From the NCBI GenBank assembly GCA_900314655.1, contig OMWC01000003.1:1-64000 (forward strand): a stretch of 64,000 nt of DNA. The letters are read 5' to 3'. Shown here piece after piece: positions 1 through 10,600 of this stretch. The number at the start of each line of letters is the position of its first letter. Within the stretch, counting starts at the first letter, position 1. The stretch is from an uncultured Prevotellaceae bacterium. Its GTDB lineage: Bacteria; Bacteroidota; Bacteroidia; Bacteroidales; Bacteroidaceae. Made by a program: the position numbers and the translations under genes. The notes below the pieces were generated by a model. It was not told where the DNA came from, searched no databases, and worked only from the letters and a program-made list of their open reading frames with translations.

Positions 1-101
1 GACATTTCTGTTGTGCAAGAAATATGTACAATAAAATGAATTTTGTCGCTTTGCAAGCAAAATCCCACTAAACCCTATAGGTTGCGGATTTGAGGTTAAA
101 A

Positions 102-3100
102 ATGAAAAGACTATTTTGTTTTTTGACTTTAGCTTTGGCGTTTGTAGGAAATGCGATGGCATGGGAGCCAGTGATAACGGAAAGACATTGGTTCGGTGGT
201 CTTGAGTATGACGAGGACAATGATCCTAATGCTTCTTACGGGGGACTGAATTTCCAAATTGACTGGAGTGGCAACGACATCGCCGGCATGCGCGGTTATG
301 CTCAAAATCACCAAGGCAATTGGGGTCGTCCTAAGACCCAGGCCACTTTCAATTGCTGGCTTGACGACAGCGGAAACGACCCCAAACCTCGTTTCGGTGT
401 CAATGTCACAGGTAATTGGGAGATTGGCAGGAACAACAGCAACACTTATCATGGCTTAGGACTGAAAGTGAAAGAGAGCGTAGGTTCCAATAATGGTACA
501 AACTTCCGGATTAAGAATCTTGATGCAGGCGACAAGTTCAGCATTGAATACTATCGTGTGGCCAATGCACAGCGTATGCCGTTCCTTGTGTCGGGTACAG
601 TGACAGGCAGAACAAATACCGATAATTGGACGAGTAATAGCGAGATCGCTGGAAATGTGGAATACACTTGCCCTAACGGAGGGGAAGTTGTGGTTAACAT
701 GCCTGGCGGTACCGTTATCCGAGGCATCACGATTATTCATGCCGTTTATCAGAAGGCCACAACCGAGATAAAACAGATTCGCGATAACCAGAATAATATA
801 GGTTACGAAATGACTGTGACAGGTGCTGGTATTCTGGAAGACAAGCGTGGCGCTGTGCCCTACATTACCATGCGCTATGGTGCAGAAAACGATATGACTT
901 ATGCAAAGTTCCTCGGAACCGTCAATGGTGTGAAGCAGTATGGAACGGCTTCGGTAGTTGACGCATCAAATAATCTGGAGCCGACCTCGGCAGTCATGAT
1001 GAATCTGTTTCGGAGTCACGGAGAAGAATGGACAAGAAAAAAACTGGTAGGCAAGGAATGGACTGTGTTCACTCGGGACGAGAACCTGCCAGAAACCAAT
1101 GATCAGCGTTTCAATTCTATTTATCCTCTCTATGGAACCTATTATTATTTCTTCCCGGAAGTAAATGGTAAGTTCCATGTAAGATTCTATTGCGAAGGTG
1201 ACGGAGAGCACATGCCGTTCTGGTACAAACTTGACGGTAACGGCAACCCCGTTCCTGTCAGTGGTCAGAGTGTTACGAATGTGAGAATGAGTACAGACAA
1301 TGGTATCTCATACAATACAGTAAACTTCGGTGGCAACAATAATTACAACACCAAGTACTATGAATATACTGCTGACTTGAAGAAGGGCGGAGTGTATTAC
1401 CTTTGCTCCAATCCTAACAACTACCACATGGAGCGCCCCATCGTGCGACTCATTTCCTATAGTTTTATCCCGGAATTCCGCGTAGATCCTCTTTATAAAG
1501 TGGTGGGTAACGCCACACCGAGCGTACAGGGAGCTGCCACGATTAAGGGTGTTACCATCAGCCAGTTTACTGGTTTGCTGAACAACAATGAGCTTGACAA
1601 AACTAAAACGATCAAGATTAATGGCGAAGATGCCCCAATGATTAAGTTCCTCGGAAGAGTAAAGGATGCAACAGTGTCATTGCGTCAGGCTGGCGATGAC
1701 ATCAAGCTCGATATAAGCAACATCACCTATGAAGACGGCGATGCCATCAACCAAGGCGGTGCTATCGTGGTGAACCTGGACTGTCCTGCTGGTAAAGCAA
1801 CCTTCGTGCTTACTATTGCCTACTCGGCTTCGAAGGCTGAATGGGGCAAGGATGCTGACGGAAATGACGTGCGCGTGGCAACCAACGAAACTGGCAATGT
1901 GGAAGTGAAGTGCTGGGACTTCTATTCTGGAAAGGGTGAATACGGTGCTGCTGATTGGGATCTCGGAAAGTATAGTGATACAGGTTCCAAGCTCCATAAA
2001 GAAATTCACAAAGCAGACGGACTGACCGCCGACTGGGTTGAAACCTATGCTGATGTGCAGAACAGTAAGGAAAAGATCTTCAAGAGTGTCTATGACATGG
2101 AGGGCGACAATGCCGATATGATACATGAGACGGCAGGTCTGGTTTTCCATACAGAAGCCAACCAGATGGGTATCTTCAATGAGAATGATGCTCCTACATC
2201 AGGATTCCAAGACCGTTATATCGGTCTTATGAACGGCAGTAAACTCGTCATTCCAAGACTGCAAGCTGGTGACCGTGTGGTTATCAAGATGGGTAGTTTC
2301 GGTAATGCTGACGATGCCGTTACAAACAAACCCGCTACATTGACGCTTACAAATGCTAAAGATGCCGAAGGCAATACAATTAGTGGTGATTATGTAATTG
2401 GTGGCTCAATGCCTTATGATGGTGAGACCGATCCTCATGGTGAGTATCACTTCCAAGTGGCTTCAACAAGTACAAGTGACGACACCGATTTTGCAATCGA
2501 AGTGAAAGATGCTGACCTGCTGAAGATATATTCTATCGTCATCTATCGCAATGCAGCAAACAACAATGCTGATATTCTGACAGAAAACTGCGTTACTGCT
2601 GACAAGCAGGAGGTTCTCTTCACTGATCAAGATGCAGAGGGTGCAACCGAGGATGTGACATGTACTCTGCGCTATAGAGGATATGAGGAACCATCTACCT
2701 TCAACGGTATTGACCAAGTGCGTGGTAATCTCGATGCAACCAGCATGACATTCACACCTAACACAGCGGACAACTCTGTGAAGACCACACTGAAGAGAGG
2801 TGACTTCGGTTCGTTCCGTGCTAAGATGGCTGTGAAGACAAAGGATGCCGGTAACACCTATGTTACTGACTATGCTCCTGGAAACATGGCTGTGGGCTAT
2901 CGTGAAACAATGAAATATCCTTATACTTGGGATTTCACCGACTTGCTGAAGTTAGAATATAATAACAGTACATATATTCATGATGCTATCGACTTTGAGA
3001 AGAATGCAGAAAATCTGCTTCCTGACTATAAAGGCTGGGAAGACTACACTGGTCAGAGTCTGCGCAATGCTCCTAAGAATGCATCTGGAATCTTGTTTGC

Positions 3101-4214
3101 CGATGGTGGACAACTCTATGCAAAGAATGAACTGTTTGCCGAGACTGCTGGTATAGGCTTCAAGCGTTCAACTGATAAGATTGAAGATGCCAAGTTGCTG
3201 AATAGGAGCGTACGCATCAGAGATGGTGCTCTTGTCCTGAATTGTAACGAAGATGGCAAGTTCCACAAGATGGTGCTCCCGAAGGTGGATGCAGATGCTG
3301 TGATTTATGTGAGGGCAACTCCTATTGAGAATGCGAAGTATAAGAATCAATGTTCGACTGACGGACAGACGGGCAAGGACTTTGACAAGATTCTCACTGT
3401 TGGCGATGATAAAGTCTTCATCATGAAGAATGATGCCGAGCGGGATGTGGAACTCTGGCTGAATGGCTATGAAATCAAGAAGATTGCCGTGGCCACCGAC
3501 TTCAAGAAGATTGGTTCTACGGGCTATGCCACCGAGAGCCGCGATCATATCATTGACCATAGACTGACAGAGTATTTCACAGGCGTACCAGTCAAGGCTT
3601 ACTATGGAAAGTTGTCTGATGATAAGAAGAGTGTCTCGCTCGAGAATGTGGAATTCCTGAAGGCCGCAGAGAATGAAGGTGACGCCACGGGCTGCATACT
3701 GCACAATGAAACATCAGGCAACAATAAGGCCGTGAACATCATCAACGACGGCTTCCACCTCTTCGTTCCCGATATGCACGACAAAGGTTCAAACAATATT
3801 GACGACAATGTGCTGCTGGCTCATACGACTGACGGCAATATTACGAATGAATCAGGCTTAACACGCTATGTGCTCAGCAACAAGTGGTATAGTCCAGGCG
3901 ACGATGGTAAGCAAAATTTGAATACAGATCTGACTAAAGTACGTTTCGTAAAGGTTGATCACAGTACAGGTGCAAAATTGTCTGCCAACTCTGCTTATAT
4001 GGAGCTCAGTAAAGATGCCGGTGCAAAGATTGCAAGCATTATGCTGTTCTACGATGAGAGTGAAGAGCCAAGTGGTGAGGCTACAGGTATCGTGACCGTT
4101 AATCATGAAAATGAGAAGAATGATGTTTGGTACAACCTCAGCGGTCTGTCCGTCGAGGCTCCAAGTAAGGCTGGTATCTACATCCGTAACGGAAAGAAAG
4201 TAGTTGTCAAATAA
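102..4214 (+). CDS. Large secreted protein with C-terminal sorting-like tail
   Basis: I do not recognise a named family. The ATG at 102 is preferred over an in-frame TTG at 90 because it directly begins a clean signal peptide (MKRLFCFLTLALAFVGNAMA). The 1370-residue product is rich in Asn, Asp, Gly and Thr and looks like a string of beta-sandwich domains, as in extracellular adhesins or glycan-binding proteins. The last 30 residues (WYNLSGLSVEAPSKAGIY, then IRNGKKVVVK) resemble the short C-terminal tail common on exported Bacteroidetes proteins, here seen also at the ends of the proteins at 20957 and 24258. A surface or secreted location is therefore likely; substrate and role are unknown. 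The small ORF at 4226 follows after 11 bases and may be co-transcribed. Confidence 0.85.
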   Translation: MKRLFCFLTLALAFVGNAMAWEPVITERHWFGGLEYDEDNDPNASYGGLNFQIDWSGNDIAGMRGYAQNHQGNWGRPKTQATFNCWLDDSGNDPKPRFGVNVTGNWEIGRNNSNTYHGLGLKVKESVGSNNGTNFRIKNLDAGDKFSIEYYRVANAQRMPFLVSGTVTGRTNTDNWTSNSEIAGNVEYTCPNGGEVVVNMPGGTVIRGITIIHAVYQKATTEIKQIRDNQNNIGYEMTVTGAGILEDKRGAVPYITMRYGAENDMTYAKFLGTVNGVKQYGTASVVDASNNLEPTSAVMMNLFRSHGEEWTRKKLVGKEWTVFTRDENLPETNDQRFNSIYPLYGTYYYFFPEVNGKFHVRFYCEGDGEHMPFWYKLDGNGNPVPVSGQSVTNVRMSTDNGISYNTVNFGGNNNYNTKYYEYTADLKKGGVYYLCSNPNNYHMERPIVRLISYSFIPEFRVDPLYKVVGNATPSVQGAATIKGVTISQFTGLLNNNELDKTKTIKINGEDAPMIKFLGRVKDATVSLRQAGDDIKLDISNITYEDGDAINQGGAIVVNLDCPAGKATFVLTIAYSASKAEWGKDADGNDVRVATNETGNVEVKCWDFYSGKGEYGAADWDLGKYSDTGSKLHKEIHKADGLTADWVETYADVQNSKEKIFKSVYDMEGDNADMIHETAGLVFHTEANQMGIFNENDAPTSGFQDRYIGLMNGSKLVIPRLQAGDRVVIKMGSFGNADDAVTNKPATLTLTNAKDAEGNTISGDYVIGGSMPYDGETDPHGEYHFQVASTSTSDDTDFAIEVKDADLLKIYSIVIYRNAANNNADILTENCVTADKQEVLFTDQDAEGATEDVTCTLRYRGYEEPSTFNGIDQVRGNLDATSMTFTPNTADNSVKTTLKRGDFGSFRAKMAVKTKDAGNTYVTDYAPGNMAVGYRETMKYPYTWDFTDLLKLEYNNSTYIHDAIDFEKNAENLLPDYKGWEDYTGQSLRNAPKNASGILFADGGQLYAKNELFAETAGIGFKRSTDKIEDAKLLNRSVRIRDGALVLNCNEDGKFHKMVLPKVDADAVIYVRATPIENAKYKNQCSTDGQTGKDFDKILTVGDDKVFIMKNDAERDVELWLNGYEIKKIAVATDFKKIGSTGYATESRDHIIDHRLTEYFTGVPVKAYYGKLSDDKKSVSLENVEFLKAAENEGDATGCILHNETSGNNKAVNIINDGFHLFVPDMHDKGSNNIDDNVLLAHTTDGNITNESGLTRYVLSNKWYSPGDDGKQNLNTDLTKVRFVKVDHSTGAKLSANSAYMELSKDAGAKIASIMLFYDESEEPSGEATGIVTVNHENEKNDVWYNLSGLSVEAPSKAGIYIRNGKKVVVK

Positions 4215-4225
4215 TGTTTAATTAA

Positions 4226-4441
4226 ATGGAAAATAGAACAATGAAATTAAGTTATATAAAACCCTTTACCGAAACTGTGCAAGTACGACTTAATGGTTCT
4301 GTGTTAGATAGTATTGAAATAGGACAAGGCAGTCCCGAAACAAACGAGGGCCTCGCCAAAGAGAACAATAGCGAATTCGAAGAGGATGATACGTTTACGA
4401 CTCCGACGCAGCCCAATCTGTGGGATGATGAGGAGCAATGA
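4226..4441 (+). CDS. Small acidic protein, unknown function
   Basis: A 71-residue protein begins 11 bases after the preceding stop; an internal ATG at residue 6 (MKLSYIKPFTETVQVRL) could be the true start. The N-terminal third is basic and hydrophobic (YIKPFTE) and the C-terminal half is strongly acidic (EFEEDDTFTT, LWDDEEQ). There is no signal peptide or membrane segment. From memory, small Prevotella ORFs with a YIKP start and a WD-E-rich end occur beside unrelated genes, but I know no function for them. A rho-independent terminator follows at 4499, consistent with the end of an operon with the large secreted protein. Confidence 0.6.
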   Translation: MENRTMKLSYIKPFTETVQVRLNGSVLDSIEIGQGSPETNEGLAKENNSEFEEDDTFTTPTQPNLWDDEEQ

Positions 4442-4498
4442 AACGGCTAAAAATTGAATATCGATATATTAAGTAAGAACAAATAGTTTTTTCTTGTG

Positions 4499-4534
4499 AC
4501 GCCGGTGCCGCAGTGATGCAGTGCCGGCGTTTTT
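4499..4534 (+). terminator. Intrinsic terminator after the small acidic ORF
   Basis: ACGCCGG and CCGGCGT form a GC-rich stem with a partly paired loop, followed by five T. It closes the first transcription unit. Confidence 0.75.
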
Positions 4535-4597
4535 GAGTTTGCAACATATAATAAAATTATTGAAACGTAAGAAACGCGGTGTTCTTTCAGTTTGTTA

Positions 4598-4605
4598 TAT
4601 CTTTG
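4598..4605 (+). promoter_or_regulatory. Possible Bacteroidetes -7 element of a tiny transcript
   Basis: TATCTTTG matches the TAnnTTTG -7 consensus, but no TTTG is visible 19-21 bases upstream. It would start a transcript of about 180 nt carrying the 15-codon ORF and ending at the hairpin at 4761. Confidence 0.4.
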
Positions 4606-4683
4606 CAGCGTGTTTCTAACCATAGGGATGTTTTAGGCATCTGTTACTTACAACTTATTAAGAATCTATAAACCCAAGAACTC

Positions 4684-4731
4684 ATGAAGATATTGAGAAT
4701 GTGGAAAAACCTAGGCAAGTGGCTTAGGTGA
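4684..4731 (+). CDS. Possible 15-residue basic peptide ORF
   Basis: ATG to TGA encodes MKILRMWKNLGKWLR, five of fifteen residues basic plus two Trp, which would form an amphipathic helix. It lies between a -7-like box (4598) and a strong hairpin (4761), so it is either a leader peptide for the acetylesterase gene at 4840 or the coding part of a short independent RNA. Being so short it may be chance; no homologue is known to me. Confidence 0.3.
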   Translation: MKILRMWKNLGKWLR

Positions 4732-4760
4732 GTTTTGATAAATTATGGTTACAAAACCAC

Positions 4761-4797
4761 GGGCACGCCTGGTGCGAATCCCGCGTGCCCTTCTTTT
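4761..4797 (+). terminator. Hairpin and T-rich tract, terminator or attenuator
   Basis: GGGCACGC (4761-4768) and GCGTGCCC (4783-4790) form a perfect 8-bp stem with a 14-base loop, followed by TTCTTTT. It stands 49 bases before the next start codon and could end the tiny transcript or attenuate the acetylesterase gene. Confidence 0.6.
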
Positions 4798-4815
4798 CAA
4801 AGAACCCAACAATAA

Positions 4816-5763
<948 letters not shown>

Positions 5764-5764
5764 G

Positions 5765-5800
5765 GACCCACCCCAGCCCTCCCTGAAAAGGGAGGGAGCT
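5765..5800 (+). repeat. C/G-rich dispersed repeat, intergenic copy
   Basis: GACCCACCCCAGCCCTCCCT, then a short spacer and GGGAGGGAG, directly after the esterase stop. The CCCTCCC/GGGAGGG arms form a hairpin. The type sequence recurs nearly identically at 31340 and 57603. Confidence 0.75.
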
Positions 5801-5859
5801 ATTAGTCTCACACGGAGTGAACAGAGTTCGCAGAGGATTGAAAAAAAACAATAAAAACA

Positions 5860-5987
5860 GCTTTTATGTAAAGCATCCGTGTGCCACGGATGTGCCGTAA
5901 GAGGCTCACCAACATGCTGCAAACAAGTTTGCGCCTGTCGTTGAGTCTCTTCCTGCAGCCCTTTCGGGCTTATCTTTACATAAAAGC
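5860..5987 (+). repeat. 128-bp structured repeat element, copy 1
   Basis: It is bounded by perfect 14-bp inverted repeats (GCTTTTATGTAAAG and CTTTACATAAAAGC). Inside are hairpins ATCCGT/ACGGAT, GCAAAC/GTTTGC and AGCCC/GGGCT, and a longer-range AAGAG...CTCTT pairing. Copy 2 at 6221 has the same length and the same order of helices in the opposite orientation, with several changed but still paired stems. Homology also extends about 20 bp into both flanks. No protein is encoded. It may be a MITE-like element or a structured RNA gene. Confidence 0.75.
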
Positions 5988-6066
5988 AAAAACCATGAAA
6001 ACCTTTGCGTCTCTGATTGTTCTATACCTTACTTTTTAAACAAAAATCTTCAACAATCTTACAAAA

Positions 6067-6121
6067 TAACCCTAACCCTAACGATAACCCTAACCCTAAC
6101 GTTAACCCTAGCGATAACCCC
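6067..6121 (+). repeat. Telomere-like simple repeat tract (AACCCT)n
   Basis: Degenerate hexamer repeats AACCCTAACCCTAACG alternate with GATAACCC, followed to about 6190 by a second tract of CTTTCATC/CTTTAACC-type units. I see no gene in the region 5764-6401 apart from these repeats, the two 128-bp elements and the xerD promoter. Confidence 0.7.
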
Positions 6122-6220
6122 AAACTTTCATCTTTCATCCTTCATCCTTAATCTTTAACCTTTAACCTATAACCTATAACCTTTAACCTAAATTTGAAAC
6201 GCAGGTTTTCAAGGTTTTCA

Positions 6221-6348
6221 CTTTTTTTGTAAAGTCAGGCCTGGCAAGGCTGTCAGAGGATGGTCTTCCACAGGATGCAAACTCGTTTGCAGGCGGGGGA
6301 AGAACGGCCTCTGACACATCCGTAAATACGGATGCTTTACAAAAAAAG
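6221..6348 (-). repeat. 128-bp structured repeat element, copy 2
   Basis: It is exactly as long as copy 1 and inverted relative to it, with perfect 14-bp terminal inverted repeats (CTTTTTTTGTAAAG and CTTTACAAAAAAAG). On the minus strand it contains ATCCGT/ACGGAT, GCAAAC/GTTTGC and a GTCAGAGG/CCTCTGAC helix where copy 1 has the AAGAG/CTCTT pairing. Confidence 0.75.
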
Positions 6349-6362
6349 ATGTTTTTTATGTT

Positions 6363-6391
6363 TTTGTTTTTATAATTTTTATATAACTTTG
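6363..6391 (+). promoter_or_regulatory. Promoter of xerD
   Basis: TAACTTTG (6384-6391) matches the -7 consensus; a TTTG lies at 6363 but with a 17-base spacer, shorter than the usual 19-21. The start codon follows only ten bases after the -7 box, so the transcript is leaderless or almost so. Confidence 0.55.
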
Positions 6392-6401
6392 CCTCCTGGA
6401 T

Positions 6402-7307
6402 ATGGAGAAGAAAGATCGGAAAGACGCTTTGCGGCAGTATCAGCGCTACCTGAAACTGCAGAAAGGATTCACGCCAAACACGCTGGATGCCTATCTGCGG
6501 GACGTGCAGAAACTGCTTCTCTACCTGAAAGGGGAGGGGATAGACCCGCTGGAAGTGAAGCTCGACGACCTGGAACATTTCTCCGCTTCGCTTCATGACC
6601 TCGGCATTGCCCCTTCTTCGCAGGCCCGAATCCTCTGCGGCGTGCGCTCGTTTTACCGATTCCTGAATCTTGACGGCTGGATAGAACAGGATCCAGCCGA
6701 ACTCCTGGAGTCGCCCAAACAGGGAGAACACCTGCCGGAATACCTTTCTACGGCCGAGGTAGATCAGTTGGAAGCTATCATCGATGTCTCGAAATGGGAG
6801 GGCCATCGCAACCGCGCCATCATAGAAGTGCTTTTCTCCTGCGGTTTGCGCGTATCGGAACTGGTGAATCTCCCGTTGAGCAACCTCTATCTCGATGAAG
6901 GTTTTATCCGCGTCTCCGGTAAAGGCCGTAAGGAACGGCTGGTGCCGATTTCCCCCAAGGCCATCAAAGAGCTGAACCTATGGTTTGCCGTTCGTCGCCA
7001 CATGACTATCAAGCCAGGCGAAGAAGACTATGTATTCCTGAACCGCCGAGGCAGTCATCTCACGCGCACGATGATCCTTATTATGATAAAGAGGTACGCG
7101 CAAGAGGCCGGCATCCAGAAGACTATCTCTCCGCATACGCTCCGTCATTCTTTTGCCACCGCTCTTTTGGAAGGCGGTGCCGACCTCCGTGCCATCCAGG
7201 CCATGCTCGGTCATGAGTCGATAGGCACCACGGAGATCTATACCCATATCGACACGACCACCCTGCGCGAAGAAATCCTCCATCATCATCCGCGGAATAT
7301 GAAATAA
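6402..7307 (+). CDS. xerD: Tyrosine recombinase XerD
   Basis: The 301-residue protein has an N-terminal SAM-like core-binding domain (LKLQKGFTPNTLDAYLRDV) and a C-terminal catalytic domain with the Arg of CGLRVSEL, the Lys of SGKGRKERLVPI, HTLRHSFA, LGH and the nucleophilic Tyr of TEIYTHI. Length and motif order match chromosomal XerC/XerD, which resolve chromosome dimers at dif with FtsK. XerD is preferred over XerC from the overall sequence feel only. It lies alone next to repeat-rich DNA with no integrated element in sight, so a housekeeping role is more likely than an integrase. Confidence 0.9.
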   Translation: MEKKDRKDALRQYQRYLKLQKGFTPNTLDAYLRDVQKLLLYLKGEGIDPLEVKLDDLEHFSASLHDLGIAPSSQARILCGVRSFYRFLNLDGWIEQDPAELLESPKQGEHLPEYLSTAEVDQLEAIIDVSKWEGHRNRAIIEVLFSCGLRVSELVNLPLSNLYLDEGFIRVSGKGRKERLVPISPKAIKELNLWFAVRRHMTIKPGEEDYVFLNRRGSHLTRTMILIMIKRYAQEAGIQKTISPHTLRHSFATALLEGGADLRAIQAMLGHESIGTTEIYTHIDTTTLREEILHHHPRNMK

Positions 7308-7357
7308 GGTTTCTTTCATTCATGTATGATGAAAGCGTTTTCTGTAGAAAACGATTA

Positions 7358-7417
7358 CAGGTTTCAGGTTTCAGGTTTCAAGTTTCAGGTTTCAAGTTTC
7401 AGGTTTCAGGTTTCTGG
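7358..7417 (+). repeat. AGGTTTC heptamer tandem tract
   Basis: About eight degenerate copies of a 7-8 base unit (CAGGTTT/CAAGTTT) follow xerD. A perfect CGTTTTC/GAAAACG hairpin with a TGTA loop (7336-7353) lies just before it but lacks a T run. The rest of the gap 7308-7699 holds only the susC promoter. Confidence 0.8.
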
Positions 7418-7580
7418 ATGATGTATGAAAAACAGCGGATTTATCGGCAAAAAATGCGCGATAATTGTATTTTTGACACATGTTTTAAGACGAAACGCCC
7501 GAATGTTAACAAAAACGGCCCAAAAGCAAAATGTAACAAAATAAATGAGACGTTCTGCAAAAAAAAACTAAAGGAAAGAC

Positions 7581-7611
7581 TTGATATAATCAAAGATTTG
7601 TCGTAAATTTG
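7581..7611 (+). promoter_or_regulatory. Promoter of the SusC/SusD operon
   Basis: TTG (7581-7583) and TAAATTTG (7604-7611) are separated by 20 bases, matching the Bacteroidetes -33/-7 pattern. It leaves an 80-base 5' UTR before the susC ATG at 7700. No operator is evident and no dedicated regulator (HTCS or SusR type) lies in this window. Confidence 0.65.
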
Positions 7612-7699
7612 CAAACGGAATGGATCCTTTGTGGCCATAATTGAAGTATCAGTATTAAAAACCTATATAGAAAACCTAAAAAATTTAACTATAAGTATT

Positions 7700-10600
7700 A
7701 TGTACATTTTCAAACGAGCTGTCCCGACTTTGATGATGCTGCTAGCCCCGTTAGTGATATGGGCACAAGGCGGTATCAAGGTCAGTGGTACGGTGGCTGC
7801 CGAGGGTGGTGATCCGCTTATCGGCGCAACAGTCTTAGTGAAAGGGAATGCAAGCCATGGCACCATCACGGACATCGACGGTAACTTCCAGATGGAAGTG
7901 CCATCCGAGCAGTCAGTGCTTGTGTTTTCCTATGTAGGTATGACCACTAAAGAAGTCAGGGTGGGCAAGCAGCGCAATTTCAAAATTGCACTCGTTGAGG
8001 AAAACACGCTGGACGAAGTGGTGGTAGTAGGTTACGGCCAGCAGAAGAAAGCCTCGGTGGTGGGTGCTATCACGCAGACCACGGGTGAAGTGCTTGAGCG
8101 CACAGCCGGTATCGGTAGTGTAGGTGCAGCCCTGACGGGTAACCTCCCCGGTATCGCAACGATTGCTTCTACAGGTCAGCCAGGTGAAGAAGACCCGCGA
8201 ATCTATATCCGTGGTGCTGCTGCCTGGAACCAGGATGCCCAGCCGCTGATCCTCGTGGATGGTGTGAAACGCGAGATCAAGTCGGTGGATATCACTTCGG
8301 TAGCAACGATTTCCGTATTGAAGGACGCATCTGCCACTGCCGTCTATGGTGTGGAAGGTGCTAACGGCGTTATTCTGATTACTACCAAGCGTGGTGTGGA
8401 AGGAAAGGCAAGGATCGATGTGGGCTTCAATGCTACGCTGAAGGCTGTGTCGAAGCTCCCGCGCAAGTACGACTCTTATGATGGCTATATGTTCCGTAAC
8501 CAGGCCATTGAGCACGAACTTGCCTTAGGTGGTGCTGCTTCATGGGCCTACTATCGTCCGCAGACGTTCATCAACAACTTCCGCAACCAGGACTATACCG
8601 TTAAGCCAAACTATACGGCCGATGGTGCTTACCTCGGCGACTACAGCCAGGCAGAGCGCTATCCTAACGTTGACTGGCAGGAAGAAATGTTCAAGACTAC
8701 GGCTTTGTCATATAATACTAACCTCAACCTTTCGGGTGGTACGAAATATGTGAAGTATTTCGTGGCTTTCGACTTCCAGAACGAGGGAGATATGACCAAA
8801 CTCTGGGACAACCATCAGGGTTATGAAGGTGGTTATTCCTACAACCGTCTGAACGTACGTTCCAATCTGGATTTCCAAATTACGAATACTACTCAGTTCC
8901 GTGTGAGTCTGGCTGGTTCAAATGCCCAGCAGAAGACTCCGCGTTATTATTATGGTAATAGCGGCGAGTTCTTCCAGCAGCAGAAGTGGGCCGGTGCCTA
9001 CGGTATGGCCCCCAACCTCTTCCCCGTTCAGTTCTCTAATGGTGCCTGGGGTTACTATCCGTTGGTTTCCAACATTGAGAACTCTCCGATGAGTGTGGCA
9101 ACAGCCGGTTATGAATTGAGTACCATCACACGTGTGTTCACCGACTTTGCCCTTGAGCAGAAACTTGATTTCATCACGAAGGGACTTGTGGCACGTGGTA
9201 CGATCTCTTGGGACAACCAGTTCAATGAGGGTAGCCGTGGTATTTCTGCTGAAGGCCACAAGAACAGTCGTGCCTACATGCTTCCTGAGGATGGTCAGCT
9301 TCTTTATGAGACAGCCATCTTCAGTAATACAGGCTTTGATTTCTATGAAAGTCGTGACTGGAAAACGCAGCCTGGTAAAGTCAGCTATACAAGCCGTGCC
9401 ACGGAAATGTCGCTCCAGCTCTTCTGGGGCCGTCAGTTCGGTGACCATAACGTGACGCTCATGGGTAACTGGAAGCGCCGTATCAATTCAGGTAATGCCG
9501 AACTTGAGTGGCGTCGTGAAGACTGGGTGTTCCGTACGACTTACGATTTCAAGAGCCGTTATTTCGCTGAGTTCAACGGTGCATACAACGGTTCGCAGCG
9601 ATTCTCCCCCGAGAAGCGTTTCGCATTCTTCTGTTCTGGAGCTATCGGTTGGATGGTTTCGGAAGAGAAATTCATGAAGCCCCTGAAGGATAAGAAGATT
9701 CTGGATATGTTCAAGATCCGTGGTTCTCTCGGTGAGATTGGTGACGACAGCGCCGGTACTCGCTTTGCCTACCGCACGGGTTGGGAAATATTGAACAAAG
9801 GCAATGGCTTCAACGTTTCGGTTGACGGTTCGGCCAGCCCGTTCGTCTCCTATCGTGAGGCTACGATTGCCATGCCCGATCTTCGCTGGGCCACCGTGCA
9901 GAAGAAGAACATCGGTTTCGACTACGGATTCCTCGGCGGTATGTTCACGGGTAGTTTCGACTGGTTCCGCGATGACCGTTACGACATCTTTATCTCGGGT
10001 AACGACCGCTCTGTGCCTTCTTACTTTGGAGCCTATAGGACTCCTGATATCAACAAGGGTAAGATCAAGAACACAGGTTTCGAACTTGAAGTTCGTTTCA
10101 ACAAGGTGTTGAAGAACGGTATGCGTTTCTGGGTGAATGCTAACTACACCTATGCGCACAACGTGATTAAGCTAAAGGATGATCCGAAGTTGATTCCTTC
10201 TTATCGCAAGAGGGAAGGTTATTCCCAAGGCCAATACTGGTCATATATCGATAATGGCTTTATCGGTTCCTATGATGAATTATATAGTACGCCTGCGCGC
10301 GAGAAGGACGATAGCCAGGTGCTTATCGGCGACCACTATATCGTTGACTTCAATGGTGACGGTATCGTTGACGAAACCAACGACCAGGCTCCTTACGGTT
10401 ATACTGGAACCCCGGAACATACTTACAATGCTACCATCGGTTGGGACTGGAAGGGCTTCAGCATGTTTGCTCAGTTCTATGGTGCAAGAGGTGTCACACG
10501 TGACGTTGGCCTCACTTCTTTCAACAATAAGTTGCTTACCGTATATGATAATGGTACATGGTGGAATCCTGTAGATGGAACAGGTGATGTCGTCGTACCA

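Noticed and set aside
6067..6121. Telomere-like AACCCT repeats as a sign of a linear replicon end or eukaryotic contamination
   Set aside because: The tract is short, degenerate and internal, with bacterial genes on both sides and similar simple repeats elsewhere in the window.
6402..7307. Tyrosine recombinase as integrase of an element carrying the 128-bp repeats
   Set aside because: Sequence and length fit chromosomal XerD, and no att-like duplication or cargo genes are next to it.
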